From DATMRS01 sp035566015 (GTDB lineage Bacteria; Pseudomonadota; Alphaproteobacteria; Sphingomonadales; Sphingomonadaceae): a stretch of 64,000 bases of DNA. Positions within the stretch are counted from its first letter, which is position 1. Every line of letters begins with the position of its first letter. The translations under genes were made by a program, and so were the position numbers. The notes under the pieces were generated by a model. It did no database searches. It saw only the letters and a list, made by a program, of their open reading frames with translations, and was not told the DNA's origin. The stretch lies in assembly GCA_035566015.1 (NCBI GenBank), contig DATMRS010000020.1, positions 558,001 to 622,000 on the forward strand. The letters are read 5' to 3'. This document shows positions 32,611 through 41,077 of the stretch, piece by piece.

Positions 32611-34134
32611 TCAGGCCGCCGGTTGGCGGAACAGGCCGGCATGTGCCTCGCGCAGCACATTCTTCTGCACCTTGCCCATCGTGTTGCGCGGCAGCGCATC
32701 GGCGAACAGCACCGCCTTCGGCCGCTTGAAACCGGCGAGCCGGGTGGCGAGCGCGGCGAGAATGTCCGCCGCGGCGGGGGCGGCCCCCAGCCGCGGTACG
32801 ACGACCGCCACCACCGCCTCGCCCAAATCGCCGTGCGGCACGCCAATCACCGCCGATTCCTCGACGCCGTCCAGCAGGTCGATCTCGCTTTCTACTTCCT
32901 TGGGATAGACGTTGAGCCCGCCACTGATTACCAGATCCTTGCCGCGCCCGACAATTTCGACATAGCCGTCCGCGCTGATCCGGCCGAGATCGCCGGTGAT
33001 GAAGAAACCGTCCTCCCGGAACTCGGCGGCGGTTTTCTCAGGCATCCGCCAATAGCCCCGGAACACATTCGGGCCGCGCACCTCGATCATTCCGATCGCG
33101 CCCGGCGCAAGCGGCGCGCCGCTCGCCTCATCGACCACGCGCACCTCGACGCCGGGCAGCGCAGGGCCCACCGTGCCCGGCCGCCGCTCGTCCTCATAGG
33201 GGTTCGACGTGTTCATGTTCGTCTCGGTCATGCCATAGCGTTCGAGGATCACATGGCCCGTCGCCTCTTGCCAGGCGCGATGCGTCTCGGCGAGCAGCGG
33301 CGCCGATCCCGAAATGAACAGTCGCATCCCCGCCGTCATCACCCGATCGAGCCGGCCATCAGCGAGCAGGCGGGTATAGAAGGTCGGCACGCCCATCAGC
33401 ACCGTCGCGTCGCGCATCCCCGCGACCAGCATGTCGGCATCGAAACGGGGCAGCAGGCGGATCGATGCGCCCGACAGTAAAGAGACGTTGATCGCCACGA
33501 ATAGCCCATGGGTGTGATAGATGGGCAATGCGTGGAGCAGCCGGTCCTCGGGGCCGAAGCGCCACGCCGCCGCAAGTGTAGCGGCGTTCGACAGCAGATT
33601 GCCGTGGCTCAGCATCGCCCCCTTCGAACGACCGGTGGTGCCCGACGTGTAGAGGATAGCCGCAAGATCATCGGGCGAACGCGGGACATCGTCGAACCGC
33701 GTCGGCAAGGCATCGACCCCGTCGAGCAGCGTGCCACCCTGACCGTCATCCTCCAGCGTGCACAAAGTCGCGCCCACCTCGGCGGCCAGTAGAGCGCTCT
33801 GCTCCGCTTTTCCGGGCGACACGACGAACAGGCGCGGCTCGGCATCGCCGAGGAAATAGGCAACCTCAGCCGGCGTATAGGCGGTGTTGAGCGGCAGATA
33901 GATCGCGCCCACACGCAGGCTGGCGAGATAGAGGACCAGCACCTCGGCGCTCTTCTCCACCTGCACGGCGATGCGATCGCCCGGCTCCACGCCGAGCATG
34001 ACGAGGCGATGAGCAAGCCGGGCGGCGCGTTCGAACAGCGCCGCATAGGGGATCGTCCGTCCATCGGGCAGGATCAGGGCGGTGCTCGCCGGCGGCTTTC
34101 CAGCGGATAGCGCGGCAAACAGATTTCCGGTCAT
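32611..34134 (-). CDS. Malonyl-CoA synthetase-like AMP-forming acyl-CoA ligase (MatB type)
   Basis: 507 residues from ATG 34134. ATP loop YTSGTTGRSKGAMLSHGN, acyl-site region LHALPIYHTHGLFVAINV, RYGMTETNMNTSNPY, the hinge GDLGRISADGYVEIVGRGKDL and the C-terminal catalytic lysine in MGKVQKN are all there. RYGMTETNMNTSNPYEDERRPGTVG is the pattern of MatB, which activates malonate; other short dicarboxylates or hydroxyalkanoates are possible. It is the third gene of the 36735-32611 operon, 22 bases after the flavoprotein gene. Confidence 0.83.
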   Translation of the reverse strand: MTGNLFAALSAGKPPASTALILPDGRTIPYAALFERAARLAHRLVMLGVEPGDRIAVQVEKSAEVLVLYLASLRVGAIYLPLNTAYTPAEVAYFLGDAEPRLFVVSPGKAEQSALLAAEVGATLCTLEDDGQGGTLLDGVDALPTRFDDVPRSPDDLAAILYTSGTTGRSKGAMLSHGNLLSNAATLAAAWRFGPEDRLLHALPIYHTHGLFVAINVSLLSGASIRLLPRFDADMLVAGMRDATVLMGVPTFYTRLLADGRLDRVMTAGMRLFISGSAPLLAETHRAWQEATGHVILERYGMTETNMNTSNPYEDERRPGTVGPALPGVEVRVVDEASGAPLAPGAIGMIEVRGPNVFRGYWRMPEKTAAEFREDGFFITGDLGRISADGYVEIVGRGKDLVISGGLNVYPKEVESEIDLLDGVEESAVIGVPHGDLGEAVVAVVVPRLGAAPAAADILAALATRLAGFKRPKAVLFADALPRNTMGKVQKNVLREAHAGLFRQPAA

Positions 34135-34156
34135 CACCCCCTCCACAGCCCTCAAC

Positions 34157-35071
34157 CTATCGGGCCAGATGCCGCACCGCCGCCAGTGCCGCCGTTGCGC
34201 CGTCGCCTGCGGCGCTTGCCAGCAGGGCGGCGGCGCCGCTCCTGATATCGCCGGCCGCGAACAACCCCGGCCGATCAGTCTCCAGCGCGGTGTTGGTGAC
34301 GATCGCGCCCCCTGCATCACGTGCGACGAAATCGCCGAGGAAATCGCTCGCCGGCACCAGCCCCGCATAGAGGAATACGCCCGCGCAAGGCAATTCGGAC
34401 GAGGCGCCGTCCGCGCCACGCAGCCGCACGCGCGTAACCTGTTCGTCTCCCTCGATCCCGACGACCTCGCTGTTCCCGACAAGGCGCACATTCGGCAGGG
34501 CTGCTACACGGTCGCGTGTGCCCTGCTGCGCATGCGGGGCAGCCTCGCGGTGAACGATCGTCACCTCACTCGCCAGCCCGGCGAGCAGTTCCGCCTCGTC
34601 GAACCCTGAATCGCCGCCGCCGACCACCACCACTGGCTTATCCTGGAAAAAGGGCCCGTCGCAGGAGGCGCAGTGCGAGACGCCGCGCCCCTCGAAATCG
34701 CCCTCGCCCGGCACGTCGAGTGCCCGGCGGCGCGATCCGGCGGCGACGATCACCGCGCGTGCGAGGACCTCGCTTTCGAAGCCGATCAGGCGGAAACCCG
34801 CGCCCTCCGCTTCGATCCGCTCGATGGTGTCGAACTGGAAGTCGGCGCCCGCCTCCTCCGCCTGCTGTTGCAGCATCGGGCCCAGCTCATAACCCGCGAC
34901 ACCTTCCGCGAAGCCGGGGAAATTGGCGATCCGCTCGACCGTCGATATCTGCCCGCCGGGGGCCAGTTGCTCGATCACGAGCACGCCGATGCCGTGGCGC
35001 GCCGCGATCTGCGCGGCGGTAAGCCCGGCAACGCCCGCGCCGATGATGGCGAGATCGGTTTCGCGCCGCAC
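34157..35071 (-). CDS. Thioredoxin-reductase-like FAD/NAD(P)H flavoprotein
   Basis: 305 residues from GTG 35071, which lies two bases after the stop of the preceding gene (TAG GC GTG). FAD site GAGVAGLTAA, NAD(P)H site VVGGGDSGFDEAELL, redox-active Cys-x-x-Cys in CASCDG, and the C-terminal FAD contact LFAAGDIRSGAAALLASAAGDGATAA. All catalytic elements of thioredoxin reductase are present, but it is not next to a thioredoxin gene. Coupling to the UGSC-like gene suggests that this protein, or its Cys107/Cys110 pair, is its electron acceptor. It may instead belong to a wider pyridine nucleotide-disulfide group. Confidence 0.85.
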   Translation of the reverse strand: MRRETDLAIIGAGVAGLTAAQIAARHGIGVLVIEQLAPGGQISTVERIANFPGFAEGVAGYELGPMLQQQAEEAGADFQFDTIERIEAEGAGFRLIGFESEVLARAVIVAAGSRRRALDVPGEGDFEGRGVSHCASCDGPFFQDKPVVVVGGGDSGFDEAELLAGLASEVTIVHREAAPHAQQGTRDRVAALPNVRLVGNSEVVGIEGDEQVTRVRLRGADGASSELPCAGVFLYAGLVPASDFLGDFVARDAGGAIVTNTALETDRPGLFAAGDIRSGAAALLASAAGDGATAALAAVRHLAR

Positions 35072-35073
35072 GC

Positions 35074-36735
35074 CTATCGCCAATCGTCGATGCGGATCGA
35101 GGCGCGCAGGCCGGCGCCCATGATCTGCCAATAACCGTTGGTTTCGCCGCCGACGACGACGACGTTGATGTCCTGCTTGCGGAACATCGGGATCGGCGTA
35201 TCGGGCGCGGCCTTCAGGTTCGTCGCCATCGGCTCCACGCCCAGCGTCGCGTTAGGATAAATATAATTCTGGACGAGCTGCATGTCCCAATAGCGCGCGG
35301 CGGGCATGCGCGCCGTCTCATGGACGAAGTCTATGAGCTTCTCCTTGGTGTCGAAGTCGCCGCGATCGATGAACTGGCGCGCGGTGATCGGATCGAGCAG
35401 CAGGGTCGGCGGACCGACCGTATCGACCGCGAGCAGCATGTCGCGCACATGCTCGCGCCAGAAGGTCTTGCGCAGGCCGAGCCCGAACGAGGTCGAGCGG
35501 CAGCCGAAGAAGATGCTGACGACGCTATCCTCCTTCGCAAAGCCCTTCTGGACGTGGAGCGGCTCCCACGGGCTGCGCTCCTCATTCTCGGCGAAGGTCA
35601 CGCTGTTGTAGCTGTAGCTGTTGCCGAGCGAGCCCATAAAAGTCTCGCCGGGTACCGCGCCGCCCTGCAGATTCTGCGACAGCAGGCCATAGGCACGGCC
35701 GATCGTCGCATTGGCATGATTGAACGGGCCCATCGCGCCGATGCCGCTGTTCATGCCGATCTCGTCGCGGATCGGGCCGTTGACGACAACCATCGCCGAT
35801 CCCGAACTCGATGTGCTGCCCCGCGCCGATATGCCCGAGGCGGCGAGCGCGAGGATCACGGGGAAATAAGCCGGCCGTGCGCCCGCCATGACGGCGTTCA
35901 CCGCGACCTTTTCGACCGTATATTCCCACGGACCCCGGTTCGCCGTGGGCTGCATGCGCCCCACTACCTCGTCGGGCCGCCGGCTGGTACCCGCCAGCAT
36001 CGCCGCGACACGCTCCTCGGTGGGCAGCATGATGGGGAGCATGTCGGTCCAGCGGTTGCGGAGAAACAGCTCGTGCAGCGCCTCTTCGCTGTCCGGCTCG
36101 ACAAGCCGCGGGGTGGAGCGCGGGAAGATCGGTGCGGGCGGCGCGGGCATCCTGGTGAGCCCCTCGATGATCTCGGCCATCACGGGCAGGCCGCTCACCG
36201 GATCGTCGCCCTCGACATAGGCGCGCAGCTCTTCCGCGCTCTTGCCCATCACCGGCTGCGGCACGAAGACCGTGGGCGCGGCAGCCAACCCCGCCATCCG
36301 CGTCACCGAACGGACCACGCGGTCGAATTTGCCGGTGTGGACCGCCACGGTCGGGATGCCGTATTTTGTCTCCAGCGTCACCGCATGCGTTGCCACCGCT
36401 GGCGCACAGGTGCTGCAATGGCCGACGCCGAGGATCGCCGCGTCGCCATCCGCCTTGATCCTGGCCCACAATTCGGGATCGTCGCGCCCATAATAACCCG
36501 ACAGCGACACCAGCCTGGTTGTCACGCCCGGCATTTTGTCCGCGAACCACGCGACGATTTGTCGCAGCAGCTCGATCGAATCGTCGAAGCGGCTGTCGAC
36601 CAGATAGATCGTCTTGCCGTCCAGATCCTCCAGCCGGGGCGCGAGTTGCTTGGGCGTTACGGCGGGTGGATAGCCCATCGGATTATGGACGCTGACCTTT
36701 TCGGCGGTGGGCGAAGAGGCGACGGCGACGCTCAT
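35074..36735 (-). CDS. UGSC-like cysteine protein with large C-terminal domain, function unknown
   Basis: 553 residues from ATG 36735, with CTGGAG eight bases upstream. Residues 35-150 match my memory of the UGSC (seleno)protein domain: KTIYLVDSRFDDS, AAILGVGHCSTCAPA and LETKYGIPTVAVHTGKF, where CSTC (Cys107, Cys110) replaces the U/C-G-S-C motif. Residues about 235-530 form a second conserved region with VEKVAVNAVMAGARPAYFPV, STSSSGSAMVVVNGP, GMNSGIGAMGPFNHANATIG and FMGSLGNSYSYNS. No membrane segments or signal. It may be a thiol redox or thiol-adduct enzyme served by the next gene. The architecture, rather than the domain alone, is what I cannot place. Confidence 0.72.
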   Translation of the reverse strand: MSVAVASSPTAEKVSVHNPMGYPPAVTPKQLAPRLEDLDGKTIYLVDSRFDDSIELLRQIVAWFADKMPGVTTRLVSLSGYYGRDDPELWARIKADGDAAILGVGHCSTCAPAVATHAVTLETKYGIPTVAVHTGKFDRVVRSVTRMAGLAAAPTVFVPQPVMGKSAEELRAYVEGDDPVSGLPVMAEIIEGLTRMPAPPAPIFPRSTPRLVEPDSEEALHELFLRNRWTDMLPIMLPTEERVAAMLAGTSRRPDEVVGRMQPTANRGPWEYTVEKVAVNAVMAGARPAYFPVILALAASGISARGSTSSSGSAMVVVNGPIRDEIGMNSGIGAMGPFNHANATIGRAYGLLSQNLQGGAVPGETFMGSLGNSYSYNSVTFAENEERSPWEPLHVQKGFAKEDSVVSIFFGCRSTSFGLGLRKTFWREHVRDMLLAVDTVGPPTLLLDPITARQFIDRGDFDTKEKLIDFVHETARMPAARYWDMQLVQNYIYPNATLGVEPMATNLKAAPDTPIPMFRKQDINVVVVGGETNGYWQIMGAGLRASIRIDDWR

Positions 36736-36809
36736 TCGGTTACTCCAGATACCATGGCTGCGCGGTCGCCCTGCGGCCGCGACTGGCGCAGGATCCGTCG
36801 AACCATGCC

Positions 36810-36843
36810 TTTTCAATTCGGTTGAAAATAAACGGTTGTCAAC
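36810..36843. promoter_or_regulatory. Candidate MarR operator between the divergent regulator and UGSC operon
   Basis: TTTTCAA (36810-36816) and TTGAAAA (36822-36828) form a perfect 7-bp inverted repeat with a TTCGG spacer, followed at 36835-36843 by the palindrome GTTGTCAAC. The block is AT-rich within GC-rich DNA and sits in the 190-base space between ATG 36735 (minus) and ATG 36926 (plus), where a MarR dimer would control both units. Confidence 0.6.
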
Positions 36844-36925
36844 ACATATCGTTTGGGGGCGCCTAAAATGCTTTTCTTGTCCGCCCTGCCGTGCAAAGAG
36901 ACAGCGCCAACAAAGGTGTGGAACG

Positions 36926-37438
36926 ATGCGGAAAAACGCGAAGCAGACACAGGCTGAAAGCGGCGTGCCTGAGCCGGAGCCCGCCGCTGGCAAGTTGGCG
37001 TTGGGCCTGATGGCGACGCGCATCGGCTTTCGCCTGCGCCTGTTACAGTCGCTCCTCGGCAGCCGGGTCGTCGCCGCGTTCGCGCCCTATGGTCTCCGGC
37101 CCGGCGCCTTCACCACCATGGCGCTGATCAAGGCCAATCCGGGCTGCTCTCAGGTTGATCTCGCGCGCGATGGCGGGCTGGACAAGTCGGCGCTGGTGGC
37201 GATCGTCGACGAGCTGGAAGCGCGCGGGCTTGCCCGGCGCGGCCGTTCTTCCGAAGACAGGCGCCGCAACACGCTTTCGCTCACGCCTGAAGGCGAAACC
37301 GTGATGAATGAGATGTACCGCGTTGCTTATGCCAGCGAGGCGCCGGTCCGCGAGGCGCTGGGCGCCGATCTCGAACATTTCGAAGAACTGGTGGAACGCG
37401 CCTATCAGGCGGTCGTGCGCGCAAACGAACAGGGCTGA
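36926..37438 (+). CDS. MarR-family regulator of the UGSC-like operon
   Basis: 170 residues from ATG 36926, with AAAGGTGTGG upstream. Helix-turn-helix CSQVDLARDGGLDKSALVAIVDELEARGLARR and wing GRSSEDRRRNTLSLT are clear. It starts with a charged tail (MRKNAKQTQAE). It is divergent from the UGSC-like operon and probably its repressor, released by a substrate or thiol-reactive compound. It converges with the lipoprotein gene of the MCE transporter. Confidence 0.88.
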   Translation: MRKNAKQTQAESGVPEPEPAAGKLALGLMATRIGFRLRLLQSLLGSRVVAAFAPYGLRPGAFTTMALIKANPGCSQVDLARDGGLDKSALVAIVDELEARGLARRGRSSEDRRRNTLSLTPEGETVMNEMYRVAYASEAPVREALGADLEHFEELVERAYQAVVRANEQG

Positions 37439-37466
37439 GGAAAAGCACTCGGTTACCCGGGCCCCG

Positions 37467-38063
37467 CTATTTTCGCGCCGCGCCGATCCAGTCTGCTACC
37501 TCGACCGCAACCTGATTGGCCGCCGTGTTGAGCGCCGCCGCCGTGTTGATGGGGCTGTCCGACGCCGCGGGGACGCGGGCTTCGAAGCGGCGGGTCTCGA
37601 TCGGCGCATCGCCGCCGCGCGCCAAGGTCGCGACATAAACGACGACGCCTTCGAGACGGCCGCGGTCGAGTTCGAAATGCTCCAGCGTGCCGGTGAGGCG
37701 GATACCGGGGCTCAGCGAATATTGCCGGACGTCGAGCACCGGCCGCCCCGTCCGCCCCGCGATCACGTCGGCCAGCAGGTCGCGGAACAGGCGGTTGGGC
37801 GTGTCGGCCCAGAGCGTATCCTTGAAATAGGCCAGTCGCCCGCCGGCGCTGATGACGGGCACGCGCTGTACGTTGAGCGCCTGTCGCGCGCGGGGCGTCA
37901 GCACCGTTACCGCCTCGCCCGGACGCACTGTCTGCGCCGCGCCCGCCTCGGGGCTGATCTGCGGCGTGAGCGTGAGCAGGTTTGTCGGCGGCTTGCTGCC
38001 CAGGCTGACACATCCGGCAAGCGGCAGGGCGGCGAGGAGGGTCAGGAGGGCGCGCGGGCTCAT
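37467..38063 (-). CDS. ABC-type transport auxiliary lipoprotein (PqiC-like)
   Basis: 198 residues with a lipobox LPLAGC. The YLLxP-type domain is seen in NLLTLTPQISPE, RVPVISAGGRLAYFKDTLWADTPNRLFRDLLAD and the C-terminal INTAAALNTAANQVAVEVADWI. PqiC/YmbA-type lipoproteins work in outer-membrane lipid traffic beside MCE proteins. The start overlaps the MCE gene stop, completing the MlaE-MlaF-MlaD-lipoprotein set. Confidence 0.83.
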   Translation of the reverse strand: MSPRALLTLLAALPLAGCVSLGSKPPTNLLTLTPQISPEAGAAQTVRPGEAVTVLTPRARQALNVQRVPVISAGGRLAYFKDTLWADTPNRLFRDLLADVIAGRTGRPVLDVRQYSLSPGIRLTGTLEHFELDRGRLEGVVVYVATLARGGDAPIETRRFEARVPAASDSPINTAAALNTAANQVAVEVADWIGAARK

Positions 38064-39022
38064 GGGTGTTTTCCGGGCTTGTAATCGGGAAGCTTGGGAC
38101 CGCCGATCAGCCCGCCCGCGCCGCCATTGTCGATCTTGCGGGCAACGTCGGTCAGGGCTTCGGCCATGTCATTGAGATTGCGGACAAGTTGGTTCACCTC
38201 GGGGATCGTCTGGGTGGAGAAGGTCCTGAGTCCCGGCCGCGCCTCGTTCACCGCGCCTTCCAACGCCGCCATGCTGTGCGCGGCCGATTCGCTCGCGCGG
38301 CGCAGATTCTCGCCGGCGGGGCCGAGCGAGCTGTTCGCGCTCTCGGCCAGAGCGCCGATCTTGTCCGCCGCCTCGCCCGCCTGGCGGATGGCGAGGCGCG
38401 TCTCGGCGAAGGTCGCCCGGATATCGGGGGCACTGTCCGCCAGTGCGCCCGACAGCCGATCGATATTGCCCAGGATATTGTGGATCGATTTCTGATTGCG
38501 ATCGTCGAGCAGCTCGCCCAGCCGCTCGGTCAATGTCGATATCTGTTCGAGCAGTTTCGGCGCATTGTTGATCAGTTCGCCCAGTGCGCCCGGCTTGGTC
38601 GGGATGACGGGAACGCCGAACGGGCAGGCCGCGCTCGGCTCGTCACCGGGGCAGGAGATGCGCGGCGCCCCCCGGATCGCGCCGTCGAGGTTGATCTGGC
38701 TGACGCCGGTGAAGCCGACGCCCGCGATCGTCGCGGTGGTGCCCTGGAGGATCGGCGTCTTTTCGTCGACCGAGATGCGCACCCGCACGAATTCGGGCTG
38801 CTTCGGCATCAGCTCGATCTCCTTCACCTGTCCCGAGGGCACGCCCGAGAAAGTGACGGTCGATCCCTTGGCGAGCCCATCGACCGACGTCTTGAAGAAG
38901 ATGTCGTAATCCTGCTTGCCGCCGCCCGAGACGCGCGCCAGCCAGACGGTGAAGATCAGCACCGCGGCGAGCAGCGCCAGCACCACGCCGCCGACGAGGA
39001 TATGGTTCGAGCGCGTTTCCAT
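38060..39022 (-). CDS. MCE/MlaD-family substrate-binding protein
   Basis: 320 residues with one N-terminal helix (ILVGGVVLALLAAVLIFTVWLARV). The MCE domain follows (DYDIFFKTSVDGLAKGSTVTFSGVPSGQVKEIEL and TTATIAGVGFTGVSQINLDG). The C-terminal half is a long coiled coil (ELLDDRNQKSIHNILGNIDRL onward), longer than in E. coli MlaD. It should form the periplasmic lipid-shuttling ring on the MlaE-like permease. Confidence 0.92.
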   Translation of the reverse strand: METRSNHILVGGVVLALLAAVLIFTVWLARVSGGGKQDYDIFFKTSVDGLAKGSTVTFSGVPSGQVKEIELMPKQPEFVRVRISVDEKTPILQGTTATIAGVGFTGVSQINLDGAIRGAPRISCPGDEPSAACPFGVPVIPTKPGALGELINNAPKLLEQISTLTERLGELLDDRNQKSIHNILGNIDRLSGALADSAPDIRATFAETRLAIRQAGEAADKIGALAESANSSLGPAGENLRRASESAAHSMAALEGAVNEARPGLRTFSTQTIPEVNQLVRNLNDMAEALTDVARKIDNGGAGGLIGGPKLPDYKPGKHP

Positions 39023-39068
39023 CAGGGCCTCGCGCGCCCGGCTGGCCGAAGATGTCTGGACAAGACGA

Positions 39069-39884
39069 TCATGCTCCCCCCGCGCCGGTCCGCTTCGCCG
39101 TATCGGCGGCGGCCCGCCCGCGCGGGCCGTTGAAATATTCCTGGATCCACGGATGATCCAACGCCAACAGTTCCGGGATCGTTCCGATCGCCACCACCTT
39201 GCGATCGGCCAACACCGCTACCCTGTCGCAGATCGCGTAAAGCGTGTCGAGATCGTGGGTGATAAGGAAGACGGTGAGGCCCAGCGTTTGCTGGAGCCCC
39301 TTGATAAGCTCATCGAAATTGGCGGCGCTGATCGGATCGAGCCCCGCCGTCGGCTCATCGAGGAAGAGCAATTCGGGATCGAGCGCCAGCGCCCGGGCGA
39401 GCCCCGCGCGCTTGCGCATGCCACCCGACAGCTCGGACGGATATTTGGGGCCGGTGCCGGCTTCGAGGCCGCTCATCACGATCTTGTAGCAGGCGATCTC
39501 GTCGAGCATCGATTCGGACAGATGCGGATAATATTCGCGCAGCGGCACCTCGATATTCTCGGCCACCGTCAGTGTCGAAAAAAGCGCGCCATTCTGGAAC
39601 AGCACCCCCCAGCGGCGGCGCACCGCGCTCGCCGCCGCCTCGTCGCCGCCGAGCATCGGCACGCCGAACACGCTGATCTCGCCCGCCTCCGGCGGCTGAA
39701 GGCCGATGATCGATCGCATCAGCACCGACTTGCCGGTGCCCGATCCACCGACAACGCCCAATATCTCGCCCTTGCGGACGGTGAGGTCGAGGTCTTCGTG
39801 GACGACCTGCTCGCCAAAGGCGTTGCGCAGGCCTTTCACCTCGATTACGGCCTCGTCCGCCGGCTTGCGCGCGTTCTCGTTCAT
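39069..39884 (-). CDS. MlaF-like ABC transporter ATPase
   Basis: 271 residues from ATG 39884. Walker A GGSGTGKSVL, signature ELSGGMRKRAGLARAL, Walker B LLFLDEPTAGLD and H-loop LITHDLDTLYAI; the SGGMxKRxxLARA signature is typical of MlaF. The start overlaps the MlaE stop. It powers phospholipid movement between the membranes. Confidence 0.94.
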   Translation of the reverse strand: MNENARKPADEAVIEVKGLRNAFGEQVVHEDLDLTVRKGEILGVVGGSGTGKSVLMRSIIGLQPPEAGEISVFGVPMLGGDEAAASAVRRRWGVLFQNGALFSTLTVAENIEVPLREYYPHLSESMLDEIACYKIVMSGLEAGTGPKYPSELSGGMRKRAGLARALALDPELLFLDEPTAGLDPISAANFDELIKGLQQTLGLTVFLITHDLDTLYAICDRVAVLADRKVVAIGTIPELLALDHPWIQEYFNGPRGRAAADTAKRTGAGGA

Positions 39885-40987
39885 ACCCAGCCGATCGAGC
39901 TGAAGAACACGGCGAAGAAGGCGTCGAGCACGATCACGAGAAAGATCGACTGGACGACGGCGGCGGTGGTGCGCAGGCCCACCTCCTCGGCATTGCCGCG
40001 CACCTGCATGCCCTGATAGCAACCCGCCATCGCGATGATCGCGCCGAACACCGGCGCCTTCAGCAGGCCGACATAGAGGTCGGTGATCGGCACCACCTCG
40101 CGAATGCGCTGGATGAAGGTAGCGGGCGGGATATCGAGCGAAATCCAGCACAGGATGCCGCCGCCTACCATCGCCACCAGCGACGCATAGAAGCCGAGCA
40201 ACGGCATCAGCACCACGCTCGCCAGCACGCGCGGCAGCACCAGCGCCTCCATCGGCGCGACGCCGATGATCCGCATCGCGTCGATTTCCTCGGCGAGCTT
40301 CATCGAGCCGAGCTGCGCCGCGAAGGCGGAACCAGACCGCCCGGCGACCATGATCGCGGTCATCAGCACGCCCAGTTCGCGCAAGGTGATCCGGCCGACG
40401 AGATTGATCGTGAACACTTCCGCCCCGAACTGGCGAAGCTGCACCGCGCCCTGCTGGGCGATGACGATGCCGATCAGGAAGCTCATCAGGCCGATGATCG
40501 CCAGCGCATCGACGCCGACCACCTCGAACTGGCGTGCGACGGCGTTGAAGCGGAAACGGCGATGGCGGACCACCCGCCATCCCGCGATCAGCGTCGCGCC
40601 GAAGAAATCGAGCAGGCCGAGCAGAGTGACGCCCGCCTGCGCCACGCCCTGGCCGATCTGGTTGAGCACGCGCAGGAAAGGCGGCAGCGCCTCGGGCCGC
40701 GTCCGCCCCGGCTGATCGGCCTCGCTCACCTGATCGATCAGCCGCGAGGCATCCTCGTCGGCGCCGGTGATCTCCACGTCATGCGCGCGGGCGCAGCGGT
40801 GGACGATCCACGCGCCCACCGTATCGATACGCTCGACCCCGGACAGGTCGATCCGCGCGGGCGGCGCCCCGATTGCGTCGAGCCGATCGGGCAAATCGCC
40901 CAGGCTGGACAGGATCAGCGCGCCGGTAAAGCGCAGGACCGGCTGGCCATCATCGTCCTCAAGGGTAAAGTCGGCGGGCGCGCTCAT
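39881..40987 (-). CDS. MlaE-like permease with N-terminal STAS-like domain
   Basis: 368 residues, about 100 longer than E. coli MlaE. Residues 1-100 form a STAS-like fold (LRFTGALILSSLGDLPDRLD, IDLSGVERIDTVGAWIVHR), the role MlaB plays as a separate protein. The rest is the MlaE permease with AVQLRQFGAEVFTINLVGRITLREL, GRSGSAFAAQLGSMKLAEEIDA and MGCYQG-like (MAGCYQGMQV) elements. It begins the four-gene operon and lies divergent from the HAD phosphatase gene. Confidence 0.93.
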   Translation of the reverse strand: MSAPADFTLEDDDGQPVLRFTGALILSSLGDLPDRLDAIGAPPARIDLSGVERIDTVGAWIVHRCARAHDVEITGADEDASRLIDQVSEADQPGRTRPEALPPFLRVLNQIGQGVAQAGVTLLGLLDFFGATLIAGWRVVRHRRFRFNAVARQFEVVGVDALAIIGLMSFLIGIVIAQQGAVQLRQFGAEVFTINLVGRITLRELGVLMTAIMVAGRSGSAFAAQLGSMKLAEEIDAMRIIGVAPMEALVLPRVLASVVLMPLLGFYASLVAMVGGGILCWISLDIPPATFIQRIREVVPITDLYVGLLKAPVFGAIIAMAGCYQGMQVRGNAEEVGLRTTAAVVQSIFLVIVLDAFFAVFFSSIGWV

Positions 40988-41077
40988 GCCGGAAGACCAT
41001 GCGGGAGGATTGCGCGATGGGCAAGCGTAACGACACGGCGCTTCCCGTCGCGCCTATCCCTTTGTAAGGCGGCGGCG

